64,000 nt of DNA, taken from NCBI GenBank assembly GCA_900312665.1, contig ONZQ02000013.1, positions 1,138,781 to 1,202,780 on the forward strand, given 5' to 3'. Below, in pieces: positions 22,275 through 31,990 of the stretch (position 1 is its first letter; every line of letters begins with the position of its first letter). The translations under genes and the position numbers were made by a program. The notes beneath the pieces are model-generated. The model was not told where the DNA came from. It was given only the letters and a program-made list of their open reading frames with translations, and ran no database searches. This DNA is from Cephalotrichum gorgonifer. Lineage: Eukaryota; Ascomycota; Sordariomycetes; Microascales; Microascaceae.

Positions 22275-24205
22275 ATGGACGGAAACGACGTATCTAAGAA
22301 GCCAATTCACGGCACTGAAGACACTGGCGAGGACTCGTTAAGTTCCATCAAGGGGGATTTCGTTGCCGTCTCGCCTTGGGTCAAAGATCAATCGTCGTCT
22401 CTTCCAAGACAAGCCCACAGACAGCCCATTCAACTGCGAGTCAACCTATCGGATAAGCTAATGGAGAAAATAACAGACTCGTGAGTATGGTCCGGAGGCT
22501 TAACCCTGGGGAACGAACTCTGCAGGGCGAGCAAGTATCTAAGCTGGCTTCAAAATAAGGCTTACTTCCCGACGCGATCCTCGGGAGCCTCACACTCCCC
22601 CCCTTCGCCACCGAACATATCACTCCGACCCAATCACACAGTCCAAGAAACCAAAAGATGCCACGAATGATTCCGGCCAATGCCTTGACAGTTCGTCGCT
22701 GAAGTCACACCTTTGTTACGGCGAGACTCGAATCCTGTCTCGTGACACCCTGGCAGAATGTCCTGCGCCCTCGTTTTCCTATCCAAGGCTTATATCCCCC
22801 TCGCCAGAGAAAGGGCTTTCACCTTCTCCTAGTCAGGCCACCCTTGCTGAGCGCCGACACCAATCCCCTCCTTCCCGTCTCGTCGTTGGTGATACCTATC
22901 CCTACTGCGGGAGCTCATCCACTCAGCCGGCCGTCCCCGCCCAGATGAAGCTAGAGTCTCGCACGCCAGGACGACGGGTCACAGACATGGCGGATTACGA
23001 ATGGGACTCCGAATCCGTATACTCAGTAGACGATAATACGACGGCTCGTGTCAGCCCGTTGAGGATTCCGTCCAAGAATGACGGCAGTTCTGGTGTCGAT
23101 ATGGGCGATAACCAGATCTTCCACGGTTACTGCGCCTGGAAGCTTTCACCCAACGGACATAGAGATTCTCCTGGTCATACCGTCTCTGATGGTCGTACCA
23201 ACTATGATAACTTGCACCCCGAGTCTTTCCCTACTCGCCCAGGGGCCCGAAATGAGGGTGGTGTCAAGGCCACAAAATCTCAACGGGAGGCGCTATATTC
23301 ACCACTCACCCCATTCTTCGCCGACAACGGCGGCCTGGCCGACAGAAAGGGGTCAAAGATTATGTTTGGCCAGAACGGCTGGCTCGAAAAGACCGGACCG
23401 ACCCTTGAGAAGAAGGAGGAGCCGCAGAAGAAGAGTATGTTAGGGGGTTTGAAGAAAATTGCGAAGGAGTTTGTAAGTTGACACTCCCTTCCACAGTGGT
23501 GGATCTCTTCCTCCGTGCTTTACCGGATAGGACAGACTATTCTAACCCTGCCATCTCCAGGCAGCCTCCAGTGTAGGTTCGCGCGGAGAGAAGAAGCATG
23601 TGCAGCTGTATTCAACCATTGCCATCTCGCTTGATCCTCGTGAGCAGAGTCTTCTGTACTGCGAGCTCGAGTTCTACCTCAGCTGTGCCATCCACGGCTA
23701 CATCACGGTCCAATTGAACCATGGAAGGCTTGACCCAGACAAGCTAAAAAAGATCGCAGATGCCTGGGCCAACAAAGGCCGGCCCAAGGTCATCGGGTTC
23801 AGATTTGACCTTGAGACTCAAATAGAACTCATTGGCCTTCACATCGGCGACTTCCGCTTCTATGGCCGACGCCAGGGAAATGAGACCCAGATCAGCGGTC
23901 TTTTACACACAATGAAAGTCAATGCCAGATCTATGCGGATCCGAACTTTCTGCCAACCAGACTCCGTCATTGCCAAGCAGCTCGTTGACGCGCAGTCTTT
24001 CTTCAACCTCCTTGGGGTGCCAGATGTGCAGCAGCTCGCTCTCCAGCAGGTGGCACAGTTCTTCAAGGTCATTCTCGAGAGAGAGCGGCACAGGACTGGG
24101 AAGCACGAGGGCGGAAAAATGCCGACGGTCTCTAGCCTGGTGGATTCTCAGTGGGAAAAGGGTGGTTCGAAGGTCAGCGGGAAAAGCGTCGCAGGATGCT
24201 GGTGA
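22275..24205 (+). CDS. Conserved fungal protein of unknown function
   Basis: Proposed exons are 22275-22480, 22560-23472 and 23561-24205 (587 aa). The last intron is clear (GTAAGT donor, TTCTAAC branch site, CCAG acceptor). The first is less certain: donor GTGAGT at 22481 is good, and an AATAAG acceptor at 22559 joins a frame open without interruption to 23472. An alternative CTGCAG acceptor at 22525 leads to a stop after ~50 codons. The N-terminal half is Ser/Pro-rich and disordered. The C-terminal ~200 residues form a well-conserved globular region (SLLYCELEFYLSCAI, KVIGFRFDLETQIE, GDFRFYGRRQGNETQI, RTFCQPDSVIAKQLVDAQ) that I know from uncharacterised ascomycete proteins. No catalytic motif is visible and no function is claimed. 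Confidence 0.75.
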
Positions 24206-24575
24206 AGTGCGCCCTGGTATCTAGGATGCACAATGTAGCCGAGAACGACTGGCGGGAGGGGAGGAATGTTTCGCTCGGGCGCAGGAATTATACAGAAGGA
24301 CCATTTCGAGTGTTCGTCGGGGGCATATGAATGATCTTTGGTATTAACAACTGACCTGTTCCTGGTGGGCCAGGTTCTATAAGTGCGATCCTATCTCCAA
24401 CTCAAACTGTATCAATCAAGGAAAAGAACATGAAACTCAGAAGCCATGGTCATTGTCCGTACTTCGTAAATCGTGATGTAACCCCCCGGAGGAAGCCTGC
24501 ACAAGTATCCGTCTTTGGCACCCAAGCGTGTCATAAACAGCCGGGCTCATGATGCGGATCCACACATGTAGATAA
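24206..24575. other. Convergent 3' intergenic region
   Basis: 370 bp between two converging genes. Nothing beyond 3' flanking sequence is seen. Confidence 0.5.
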
Positions 24576-25373
24576 CTAGTACCGATACTCATCCCCGCTC
24601 CTTCGTCGAGACTTCCTGTCCTCATAGTCGACCTCATACCTGTCCGATTCCTTTCCCCATGATCGGCGGCGTGCATGGTCCAAGGGTGGACCCCATTCGT
24701 TTTGCCAAAAGCCGCCCTCCTCACCCCATCTCCTCACCCACTCGTCGCGTTTCTGGTTGTCGCGCTCCCTCGACTCCTCGAATCTCTTCCCTATAGCATT
24801 CGCCCCCAGCCCGCCGATGACGGCGCCCGCCAGCGTCGCAAGCCTCCGCGTTTTCCGGCTGTCCTTCCCCGGCTCGGACCTCCGCGTCTTGTCGTCGTCG
24901 TCGTCGTCGTCCTCAGCGGCGGCCTTTCTGTTCCGGGCGCGCGCCGTCGCGTGGCTCACCTCGTGGGCGACGATGCCGCCGACTATGGCGCCGAGGATGC
25001 CGACGCCCACGCCCGAGCGGCTGTCGGTGAAGGTATCCTTGATGACGCTCCGGGCGCGATCGGGGCGGCGGGGGGAGGCCGAAGACTGGTATGAGCTGGA
25101 AGTGGAGCGGGAGCGCCGTCTGCGGCGCCGCGGTGGATCGTGTGGGGGTACGGAGCGCGGTCGGAGGTCGTCGGCGGGGAGGCGTAGGTTAGCGGAGTCC
25201 TGGGACCGTGTGGGCCCTGTCTCTTCATATTCCAGGCGGCGGCGGCGGTGTGGACGTGGCGGCGGGACGTGCGGGTCACCAGCGTCGGCGCCGGGGTCTG
25301 AGAATTGGTTCTGGAATGGGGGATTGTCGCCTGGACCCCCGTCGACGGGCATGTCGTAGTAGGATCGGTTCAT
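24576..25373 (-). CDS. Glycine-zipper (2TM-like) protein, Arg/Pro-rich
   Basis: Single-exon 265-aa protein, ATG at 25373. The N-terminal 120 residues are rich in Pro, Arg and Ser. Two glycine-zipper hydrophobic segments follow: GVGVGILGAIVGGIVAHEV (121-139) and LATLAGAVIGGLGANAIGKR (~178-197). They are separated by a run of seven Asp and basic residues. The C-terminus is charged and Arg-rich. Glycine zippers pack helices in membranes or oligomers; many ascomycetes have such proteins with no known role. The Asp run is encoded by a GTC repeat on the plus strand. Function unknown. Confidence 0.75.
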   Translation of the reverse strand: MNRSYYDMPVDGGPGDNPPFQNQFSDPGADAGDPHVPPPRPHRRRRLEYEETGPTRSQDSANLRLPADDLRPRSVPPHDPPRRRRRRSRSTSSSYQSSASPRRPDRARSVIKDTFTDSRSGVGVGILGAIVGGIVAHEVSHATARARNRKAAAEDDDDDDDKTRRSEPGKDSRKTRRLATLAGAVIGGLGANAIGKRFEESRERDNQKRDEWVRRWGEEGGFWQNEWGPPLDHARRRSWGKESDRYEVDYEDRKSRRRSGDEYRY

Positions 25374-26380
25374 GTTGATTAGAAGGGCTTCGGTTTGTCG
25401 AACCGTTGTACTCGTGGCATTATGGGTTTATGGGGCAAACCTTCGTGGCTCGTGAGTTCGTGAGAGCTTAAAGGCTGGTCCGGCCTGCAAAATGCCTTGG
25501 AATGACCATGATGGTATTACTTGGCACGAGCACTTGCGCGTGGGACGACAGTGTGCATCCCGAGCAGCAAGGCAGACACGCCGACCAGGCTTATGCGGAT
25601 GAATGAGGTCTTGTGACACCAATATACGAGTACGAGTAGTACCTTGCTCGCAGAGTGAGCCTGGTGCCTAGTTAACTGCGCCCCCGCCAGGTCTTCTAAT
25701 TCTAATTGTCCGACAATAGCCACTCGAGCCTCGACCTCGCGGGTATGCGTTTCCCGAGGCCGAGTGGGTGACGACGTCATGTTAATACGTGCTTATCCTT
25801 CTGCGTGCAGTATTTGCAGCACTCCGGAATCAGTTACCTGTAGGGTTCGTGTTATGGTAGCTCGTAGAAGCTTGCCTAACAAGTCATGACATTTTTGCGC
25901 AGATCAGCACCGATACGGGAATCCTTATATTCCCCCCCTCCTATGGTCTTGACTCCGGTGGGTCCGGTGGCATTGGAAGGAGCAATAACCTGGGCGAATA
26001 TCTGGGGATGTGGTGTGCTTACTCGAGGAGTAATCGTATCGACACCAGAACAATACTTGGACCGAAGTTACGGGCTGTGGGCCAATTGGAGGGGTAGTAA
26101 TCGGGTGGTGGTCCGGTCCGGAGGTGGGATGGTCCCCGCTCTGACCATGTCCGAAAAAATCCTCGTACAATGTAATTGCTAAGGCGGGGGGCGGGGTGGG
26201 GCCATCGGCGTCCACCATGCAATGTCGTCTTTATCACAGTGAACTTGGTGCATACTACCCGTACAAGGACCGACCCCTCCCAACTAAAGTACCCGTACTC
26301 ACACTCGCACAAGTGTTGCGAATGCAAGCATCATGCTTTCGAGATGAGTACTTGGAGTCCCCCCCCCCCCGTGCTCGCAC

Positions 26381-26446
26381 TATCGTGCCGTGGTGGCAGA
26401 ATATCGGAACATTTCTTGCATCAAGCTCCATGTTTTCTCCGCCATG
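26381..26446 (+). repeat. Direct repeat, left copy beside the gap
   Basis: This 66-bp sequence (TATCGTGCCGTGGTGGCAGA onward, ending in GCCATG) recurs at 26797-26863 on the other side of the N run, with one inserted G near the end. It suggests either a tandem duplication of at least ~416 bp or contig ends that overlap but were not merged. Confidence 0.9.
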
Positions 26447-26786
26447 NNNNNNNNNNNNNNNNNNNNNNNNNNNNNNNNNNNNNNNNNNNNNNNNNNNNNN
26501 NNNNNNNNNNNNNNNNNNNNNNNNNNNNNNNNNNNNNNNNNNNNNNNNNNNNNNNNNNNNNNNNNNNNNNNNNNNNNNNNNNNNNNNNNNNNNNNNNNNN
26601 NNNNNNNNNNNNNNNNNNNNNNNNNNNNNNNNNNNNNNNNNNNNNNNNNNNNNNNNNNNNNNNNNNNNNNNNNNNNNNNNNNNNNNNNNNNNNNNNNNNN
26701 NNNNNNNNNNNNNNNNNNNNNNNNNNNNNNNNNNNNNNNNNNNNNNNNNNNNNNNNNNNNNNNNNNNNNNNNNNNNNNNNNNNNNN
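26447..26786. other. Assembly gap (340 N)
   Basis: Run of undetermined bases. Its true length is unknown and could be zero if the flanking repeats are the same locus. Confidence 0.99.
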
Positions 26787-26796
26787 TCGCTCGGCA

Positions 26797-26863
26797 TATC
26801 GTGCCGTGGTGGCAGAATATCGGAACATTTCTTGCATCAAGCTCCATGTTTTCTCCGGCCATG
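26797..26863 (+). repeat. Direct repeat, right copy beside the gap
   Basis: Matches 26381-26446 except for one extra G before CCATG. See the left copy for interpretation. Confidence 0.9.
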
Positions 26864-27239
26864 CTGCACCCTCCGTCCACTCGCCGTGGTCTCTCCAATC
26901 GGGGACGCTACCAGGACTTTTGGCGCGACCGAAAATTAATTTTTACCTAACTGACGGACCCGTTCCCCCGGTCCCGGTCGGTCCCCTCCTTCCTCTTAGC
27001 CTCGAACCCCACAGCCCTTCGTGGCACGGAACTACATGCCTCTTGGGGAGAAAGGAGGGGGGGGGAAGGATCCTTCACCGCGTATTTGTGAGCTTTCCCC
27101 TGCGTACGGTTAGGGTAGACCCGTGTATGGATATAAAAGACTGTCGTATCTCATCTCGGCATTGGGGCCCTATCTCTCACTATCACCTGTCCCCCTTCTG
27201 TCCCGCTGCCCTAAGTACCCAGCCCTTCCCAGCGTAAGC

Positions 27240-28843
27240 ATGGCCGACCCTATGAGCTCTGCCGTTAGCCAAGTCCAGGGGGACTACCCCAATACAAAGG
27301 ATGGCGGAGCCACAGTGGACGTTGAGAAGACTCAACCCCCGTCAGAGTCTCCCGGCGGCGATTATTCCGATCGTCCGACTGAGGGCCACCTGGAACGGTG
27401 GAATCAGTCCCGGAGCAACATCTACCGATTCTTCTTTACCCTATATGGGTTTGGAATAATGGGCATGAACGATGCTGTTCTCGGTGTAAGTCAACACCCT
27501 GTCGACCCATGCGTGTTGCCTCCCCCTGTTCGTACGGAGAGCCTGCTAACCTAACGGAGGACCCAAGGCCCTTATTCCATACGTGGGTAAACCCCCTATG
27601 GCTCCAGATCCCTTCCATCCGCCGGACCGCTCCCACTTTCCATGCTAACACTAACGCACCTTTGTAGATAGAGACCCATTACGACATCTCGTATACGGTG
27701 GTTTCTCTACTCTTCTTGGCCCCCTTTGTCGGGTACGTGTCCGCCGGGCTCCTGAATAACATCATCCACCACAAATTCGGCCAATTCGGCGTTGCTGTTA
27801 TTGCTCCCACCTGCAGAATCCTTGGCTATATAGCCCTGGCTCTCCACCCTCCCTACGCCGCCCTTCCCATCGTGGCTTTACTCCCCGGCTTCGGGAACGG
27901 ACTGGAGGACAGTGCCTGGAACGCCTGGGTTGGGCACATGCACCAGGCGAACGAACTGCTGGGCGTACTCCATGGCGCCTACGGCATGGGAGGCACCATT
28001 GCGCCCCTAATCGCCTCCGCCATGATTACAAAGGCACACCTCGAGTGGTATGCCTTCTACTACATCATGGTCGGCATGTCGGGCTTGGAGCTGGTCACCG
28101 GCATCTGGGCCTTCTGGGGTGCCAACGGAGCGGCCCATCGAGAGGCCACAAGGGCAACGGCGGGACAGGGGCGAACGACGACAAGGCGGGTGCTCCGCGA
28201 GCCCATAACATGGGTGCTGGCCTTCTTCCTCCTCTTCTACGTCGGCGCCGAGGTCAGCCTGGGCGGCTGGGTGGTCACGTTCATGCTCCGTGTCCGCCAT
28301 GCCGACCCGTTCCTCGCGGGTATCACCGTGACGCTCTTCTGGCTCGGAATCACCCTGGGCCGGCTGATTCTGGGCTTCGTCACGGGGCGCGTCGGCGAAA
28401 AGCTGGCCATAACAGCGTATCTCGCGTTGTGCGTCGTCCTCGAGCTCCTCTACTGGTTCGTCCCGCACTTCGCCGCGGCCGCCGTCTTCATCGTCTTCCT
28501 CGGCTTCTTCCTGGGCCCCCTGTTCCCCGCAGCCGTGATAGTGGCTACAAAGGTCCTTCCGAAGGATTACCACGTCAGCGCCATCGGATTCGCTGCTTCC
28601 TTCGGAGGAGGTGGCGCGGCCGTACTTCCATTCGCCGTTGGGGCCATCGCCCAGAAAAAGGGGGTCGAGGTCCTCCAGCCCATCATCCTGGCCGTCTTGG
28701 TCGTGCTCATCCTCTTGTGGCTTCTTCTCCCGGGTGGCATGAAGAGGGGCGACTTGGAAAGAGCGGGGAGGAACAGGGAAGGCCTCGGGTCCGAGTTTGT
28801 GCGAGGATACAGGTGGCTCAGGGGTCGGTTTGAAAGGCGCTAG
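27240..28843 (+). CDS. MFS transporter, fucose-permease/Bsc6-like
   Basis: Polytopic major-facilitator protein. Exons are 27240-27485, 27568-27582 (15 nt) and 27668-28843, with introns of 82 and 85 nt, each with GCTAAC branch sites. Joining them gives MNDAVLG-ALIPY-IETHYDISY, the conserved start of the first helical pair; neither flanking exon alone supplies ALIPY. The product is 478 aa with a charged N-terminal tail of ~60 residues and about 12 hydrophobic segments, including GFGNGLEDSAWNAWVG and LHGAYGMGGTIAPLIAS. These place it in the fungal family related to fucose permeases and Bsc6. The family is thought to move sugars or small solutes by proton symport; the substrate here is not deducible. 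The third exon alone would lack the N-terminus. Confidence 0.9.
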
Positions 28844-29598
28844 ACAGTTGGCTGGTGGGGGGAAGCGCCGCACGTACCGGGGGGGGAGGTTAATGTGGGA
28901 GGTTGGGGTGAAGGAATACCCACACGGCGCAAAAATGCTTTACTGCTTTACCAGGGAAGGATCCATCCCTAGCCCTCACAGGTACACGTCCTGTAACTAA
29001 CTAGAGGGACGTGCGGGATAGGGATACGAGAGCGGAGTATGATCAAGTTTAGGGTGGATAGACAGGTTCAAGAAATGTATGTGCGATACTCGCACTTCGT
29101 GAACCGGAGTTGAGTAACACATCTATTTGAGAGCACAGGTGGAACTACTATTATAATGTCATGATGAAAGCTGCACCGCACCTTACCTTCCTTTTATCTC
29201 GGAAATTTCGCGGCTATACCTGATAGGTGGTATAAGGTGGGGCTAGCTTAGCTTAGCGGATGCAACCATGCTTGTGATACTTGTACTTCTACAAATATAC
29301 GCGCCATGTCCGGATCCGGATCCGTAAGTGATGAAGGAGTAATTACTAGTAGTGTATTAGTACTCATACTCGTACTTTAGTACAGGCAGCTCCGGAGGAG
29401 CTCATGCCAGGCCCCCCACCCCACCCAACGTGAACCTCCCTCCATGTCCCAATAGCTCCCCCAGCATCATCACTTGTTGGTTCGACAAAGCTTTATGACG
29501 AGTTACCCTCACCTTCTGCAGTGCACGCAACCAGCAACCCCCCCTGGAAGAAGTCGCCCCTCTTGATCCGCCGCCGGAAGGTTCCCCCACATACGGCC
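28844..29598. other. Intergenic: MFS 3' flank and ATG18 promoter
   Basis: 755 bp without a gene. TACTTGTA lies near 29280 and a cluster of TACTCGTA and TAGTACT words near 29345-29385, close upstream of ATG18. Confidence 0.5.
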
Positions 29599-31193
29599 AT
29601 GGCTATAGATCCAGCGCTCAATTTCGTCACCTTTAACCAGGACTACAGCTGCTTAGCTGTTGGCAAGTAGTCCCCTCGTCCACATCCCTTCTCACCCGAC
29701 GCTAACCTCGTCGCTCGTCTCCCTCCGTGTTTACAGGTACGTCTAAGGGCTTTCGGATATTTCATACGGAGCCGTTCTCCAAGATATTCAGCAGCGATGA
29801 CGGAAACATCGCCATGATCGAGATGCTCTTCTCGACGTCCTTGGTAGCCCTGATACTCTCCCCGAGACACCTGATAATACAAAACACCAAAGTACGCCCA
29901 TCGCCCTCCCCATAACTCCTCTCTCCGATCCAGAGCTAACCTCGTGACAAGAGGGCATCGGTAATATGCGAACTCACTTTCCCGTCGGCCGTCCTCGCCG
30001 TGCGCCTCAATCGCAAACGGCTGGCCGTCGTACTAGAGGACGAGATCTACCTCTACGACATATCTAACATGTCCCTTCTCTACACGATACCCACCTCGCC
30101 GAACCCCACCGCCATTTGCGCCCTTTCGCCTTCGTCACAAAATTGCTACCTCGCATACCCTCTCCCCAAGCCCCGCGAGGACACGGGCGACAAGAGACCG
30201 TCGCATGCGCCACCGCTCTCGACCTACATTCCACCGACATCGGGAGAAGTGCTCGTCTTTGACACGCTAACCTTGAAAGCCGTCAATGTGATCGAGGCCC
30301 ACAAATCGCCTCTCTGCTGCGTGTCTCTCAACAGCGAGGGCACCTTGCTAGCAACCGCTAGCGAAATGGGCACCATAATACGCGTCTTCTCCGTGCCGCG
30401 CGGTCAGAAGCTGTACCAATTCCGCCGCGGAACCTACCCCTCTACGATTTACAGCATGTCCTTTAACCTCGACTCTACCCTCCTATGCGTATCCTCCGTG
30501 TCCGAGACGGTGCACATCTTCCGCCTCGGCGGCCCTCCTACGGATGCCGATGCCCAGGCATCCACAGCGCCTGTATCCACGGCACCCGCGGATACGGCGT
30601 CCCCGCAGCGGCAAGACCGGTGGTCTCGCCCGCTCAGCTATGACAGCGCGACCGACTCACTGAGCGGTAGTACGGCAGAGTCACCTAAGAGCGACCCTGC
30701 GGACGTGGCCACGGCCAGTGCCGGATCTACAAGCGGTACGAACCCCGCTCGCCGACGACAGAGCGGCTCCTTTAGCAATATGCTTCGTCGGTCGTCCCAG
30801 ATTATGGGTCGCAGCGTGGCTGGCGTTGTCGGGTCATATCTACCCCAGACTGTCACGGAGATGTGGGTGCCTCAGAGAGACTTTGCGTACATCAAGATGC
30901 CAAGATCATCGGCCTCCTCCTCCTCGACACAAGCCAACACCGCACGCGCCCCTACCGGGCCCTTGAGAAGCGTCGTAGCCATGAAGAGTAACGGCCCGGA
31001 AGTAATGGTCGTTACAAGTGACGGCGGCTTCTACGTCTTCGAGATAGACATGGTCAACGGAGGCGAGGGGCGCTTGTCTACAAAGTTCTCGTGTGTTGCC
31101 CAATGTGTCCCAGCTTCCCAGAGCGTAAGCTAACCCGGTCACAGCGTTCTCGACGGAGATGATAGGCTTGACGCCATAGCATATGCGGCGTGA
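29599..31193 (+). CDS. ATG18: Autophagy PROPPIN Atg18
   Basis: Atg18 is a seven-bladed WD-repeat protein that binds PI3P and PI(3,5)P2 at the phagophore and vacuole. Exons are 29599-29662, 29737-29891, 29952-31090 and 31145-31193 (468 aa). Intron 1 uses a GC donor (GCAAGT) and ends TTACAG; only this joins DYSCLAVG to TSKGFRIF. Intron 3 (donor GTGTGT) joins LSTKFS to VLDGDDRLDAIAYAA. The lipid-binding FRRG motif is at 230-233, preceded by SEMGTIIRVFSVPRGQKLYQ. A long Ser/Ala-rich loop (~250-340) matches the insertion seen in filamentous-fungus Atg18. Unspliced, the protein would end in an unrelated tail at 31133. The gene is convergent with PPS1 downstream. Confidence 0.96.
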
Positions 31194-31990
31194 TCCCATG
31201 GGTGAGTTTGAGGTGGTTATCATGTTGCGGCTGGGCCTTCGAATGGTGGGTAATGGCGTTTGACGGGAGCGTTTGTTTCGCTGGAGATCCTGGGAATCGA
31301 AGTTGAAATCGGGGACATTTGTTATAACAGCACCACTGCGGAAACTGAAATTCTCTTCTCGTCTGGAAGACTGCTTGTCACAGGAAACGGAGATCGAAGA
31401 ATGGAGAATCCTAATGGATACCCTTATCTTGCACCCAGCACCGCTACATGGCCGGGCGACTCTGCTCCACCCGCCAGTTGGGTCTGTATAAAGACATTGC
31501 ATAAAGTTATTTGCTTATTGACTAAATTCAAATTATGTATAGTCAGTCGTCCTCCGCACTGGCCGGCCAGTTATCAAACAATGCCCTCAAGATCCCCTTT
31601 GTCAAATTGAAAACATCCCGTGGAAGCGAAGATCTGAAACGACAAAGGGGGAGAAGAGAGCGTTGGATGGGAATATGAGAAGCTGTAACAAACAACCAGC
31701 GAAATGGAAGGCGTATTGAAAGTGTGAAAAGGGACCCGAAACAGAATAACGCCACGCGAGGCCCAACCCGCATTCCCAGCTCAAAAAGAGGTCAAGCCCT
31801 CAGGCTTGACGAGACATTCCATCGTGTCTGTAAAATCATAACTGGCGTATCATCATCGCACTCGCATAGCAAAGCAAAATAAAGAAAAACGAAGCGAAAC
31901 GAAGCGAAACGAAACAAAGCAAAGCATAGCAAAGCAAAGGCCAAAACACGCTCCGCCGTCGTCTTGTTGTCATCGTAAAGTCTGTGGGCA
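31194..31990. other. Convergent intergenic region between ATG18 and PPS1
   Basis: About 0.8 kb. Contains 3' flanks of both genes and the pentanucleotide repeat at 31867-31938. No supported gene. Confidence 0.5.
31867..31938. repeat. Degenerate pentanucleotide repeat (GAAGC/AAAGC/GAAAC)n
   Basis: About 14 units of a 5-bp word run through the region just 3' of the PPS1 stop codon, with single-base differences and one interruption. On the PPS1 strand it reads as TTTGC/TTTCG and would lie in the 3' UTR. Confidence 0.8.

Larger units (their letters stand above)
25374..27239. other. Intergenic region with assembly gap
   Basis: About 1.9 kb with no supported gene. It holds two overlapping TACGAGTA words near 25626, a 12-base C run at 26359-26370, the N gap, and the promoter of the MFS gene. 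All frames that cross the gap are artefacts. Confidence 0.6.

Noticed and set aside
22720..22745. GAGAC/GTCTC hairpin with a TTCGA loop
   Set aside because: Falls in the continuous coding frame of the conserved gene and lacks tRNA arms.
26176..27237. Long frames on both strands across the gap
   Set aside because: They are open only because N codons are read as X. No real sequence supports them.
28007..28873. 288-codon minus-strand and 262-codon plus-strand frames over the MFS gene
   Set aside because: Shadows of a GC-rich coding exon in other frames. The MFS frame alone has membrane segments and family motifs.
31091..31133. ATG18 end read through to PASQSVS
   Set aside because: Intron sequence. 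Splicing to 31145 gives the conserved VLDGDDRLDAIAYAA end.
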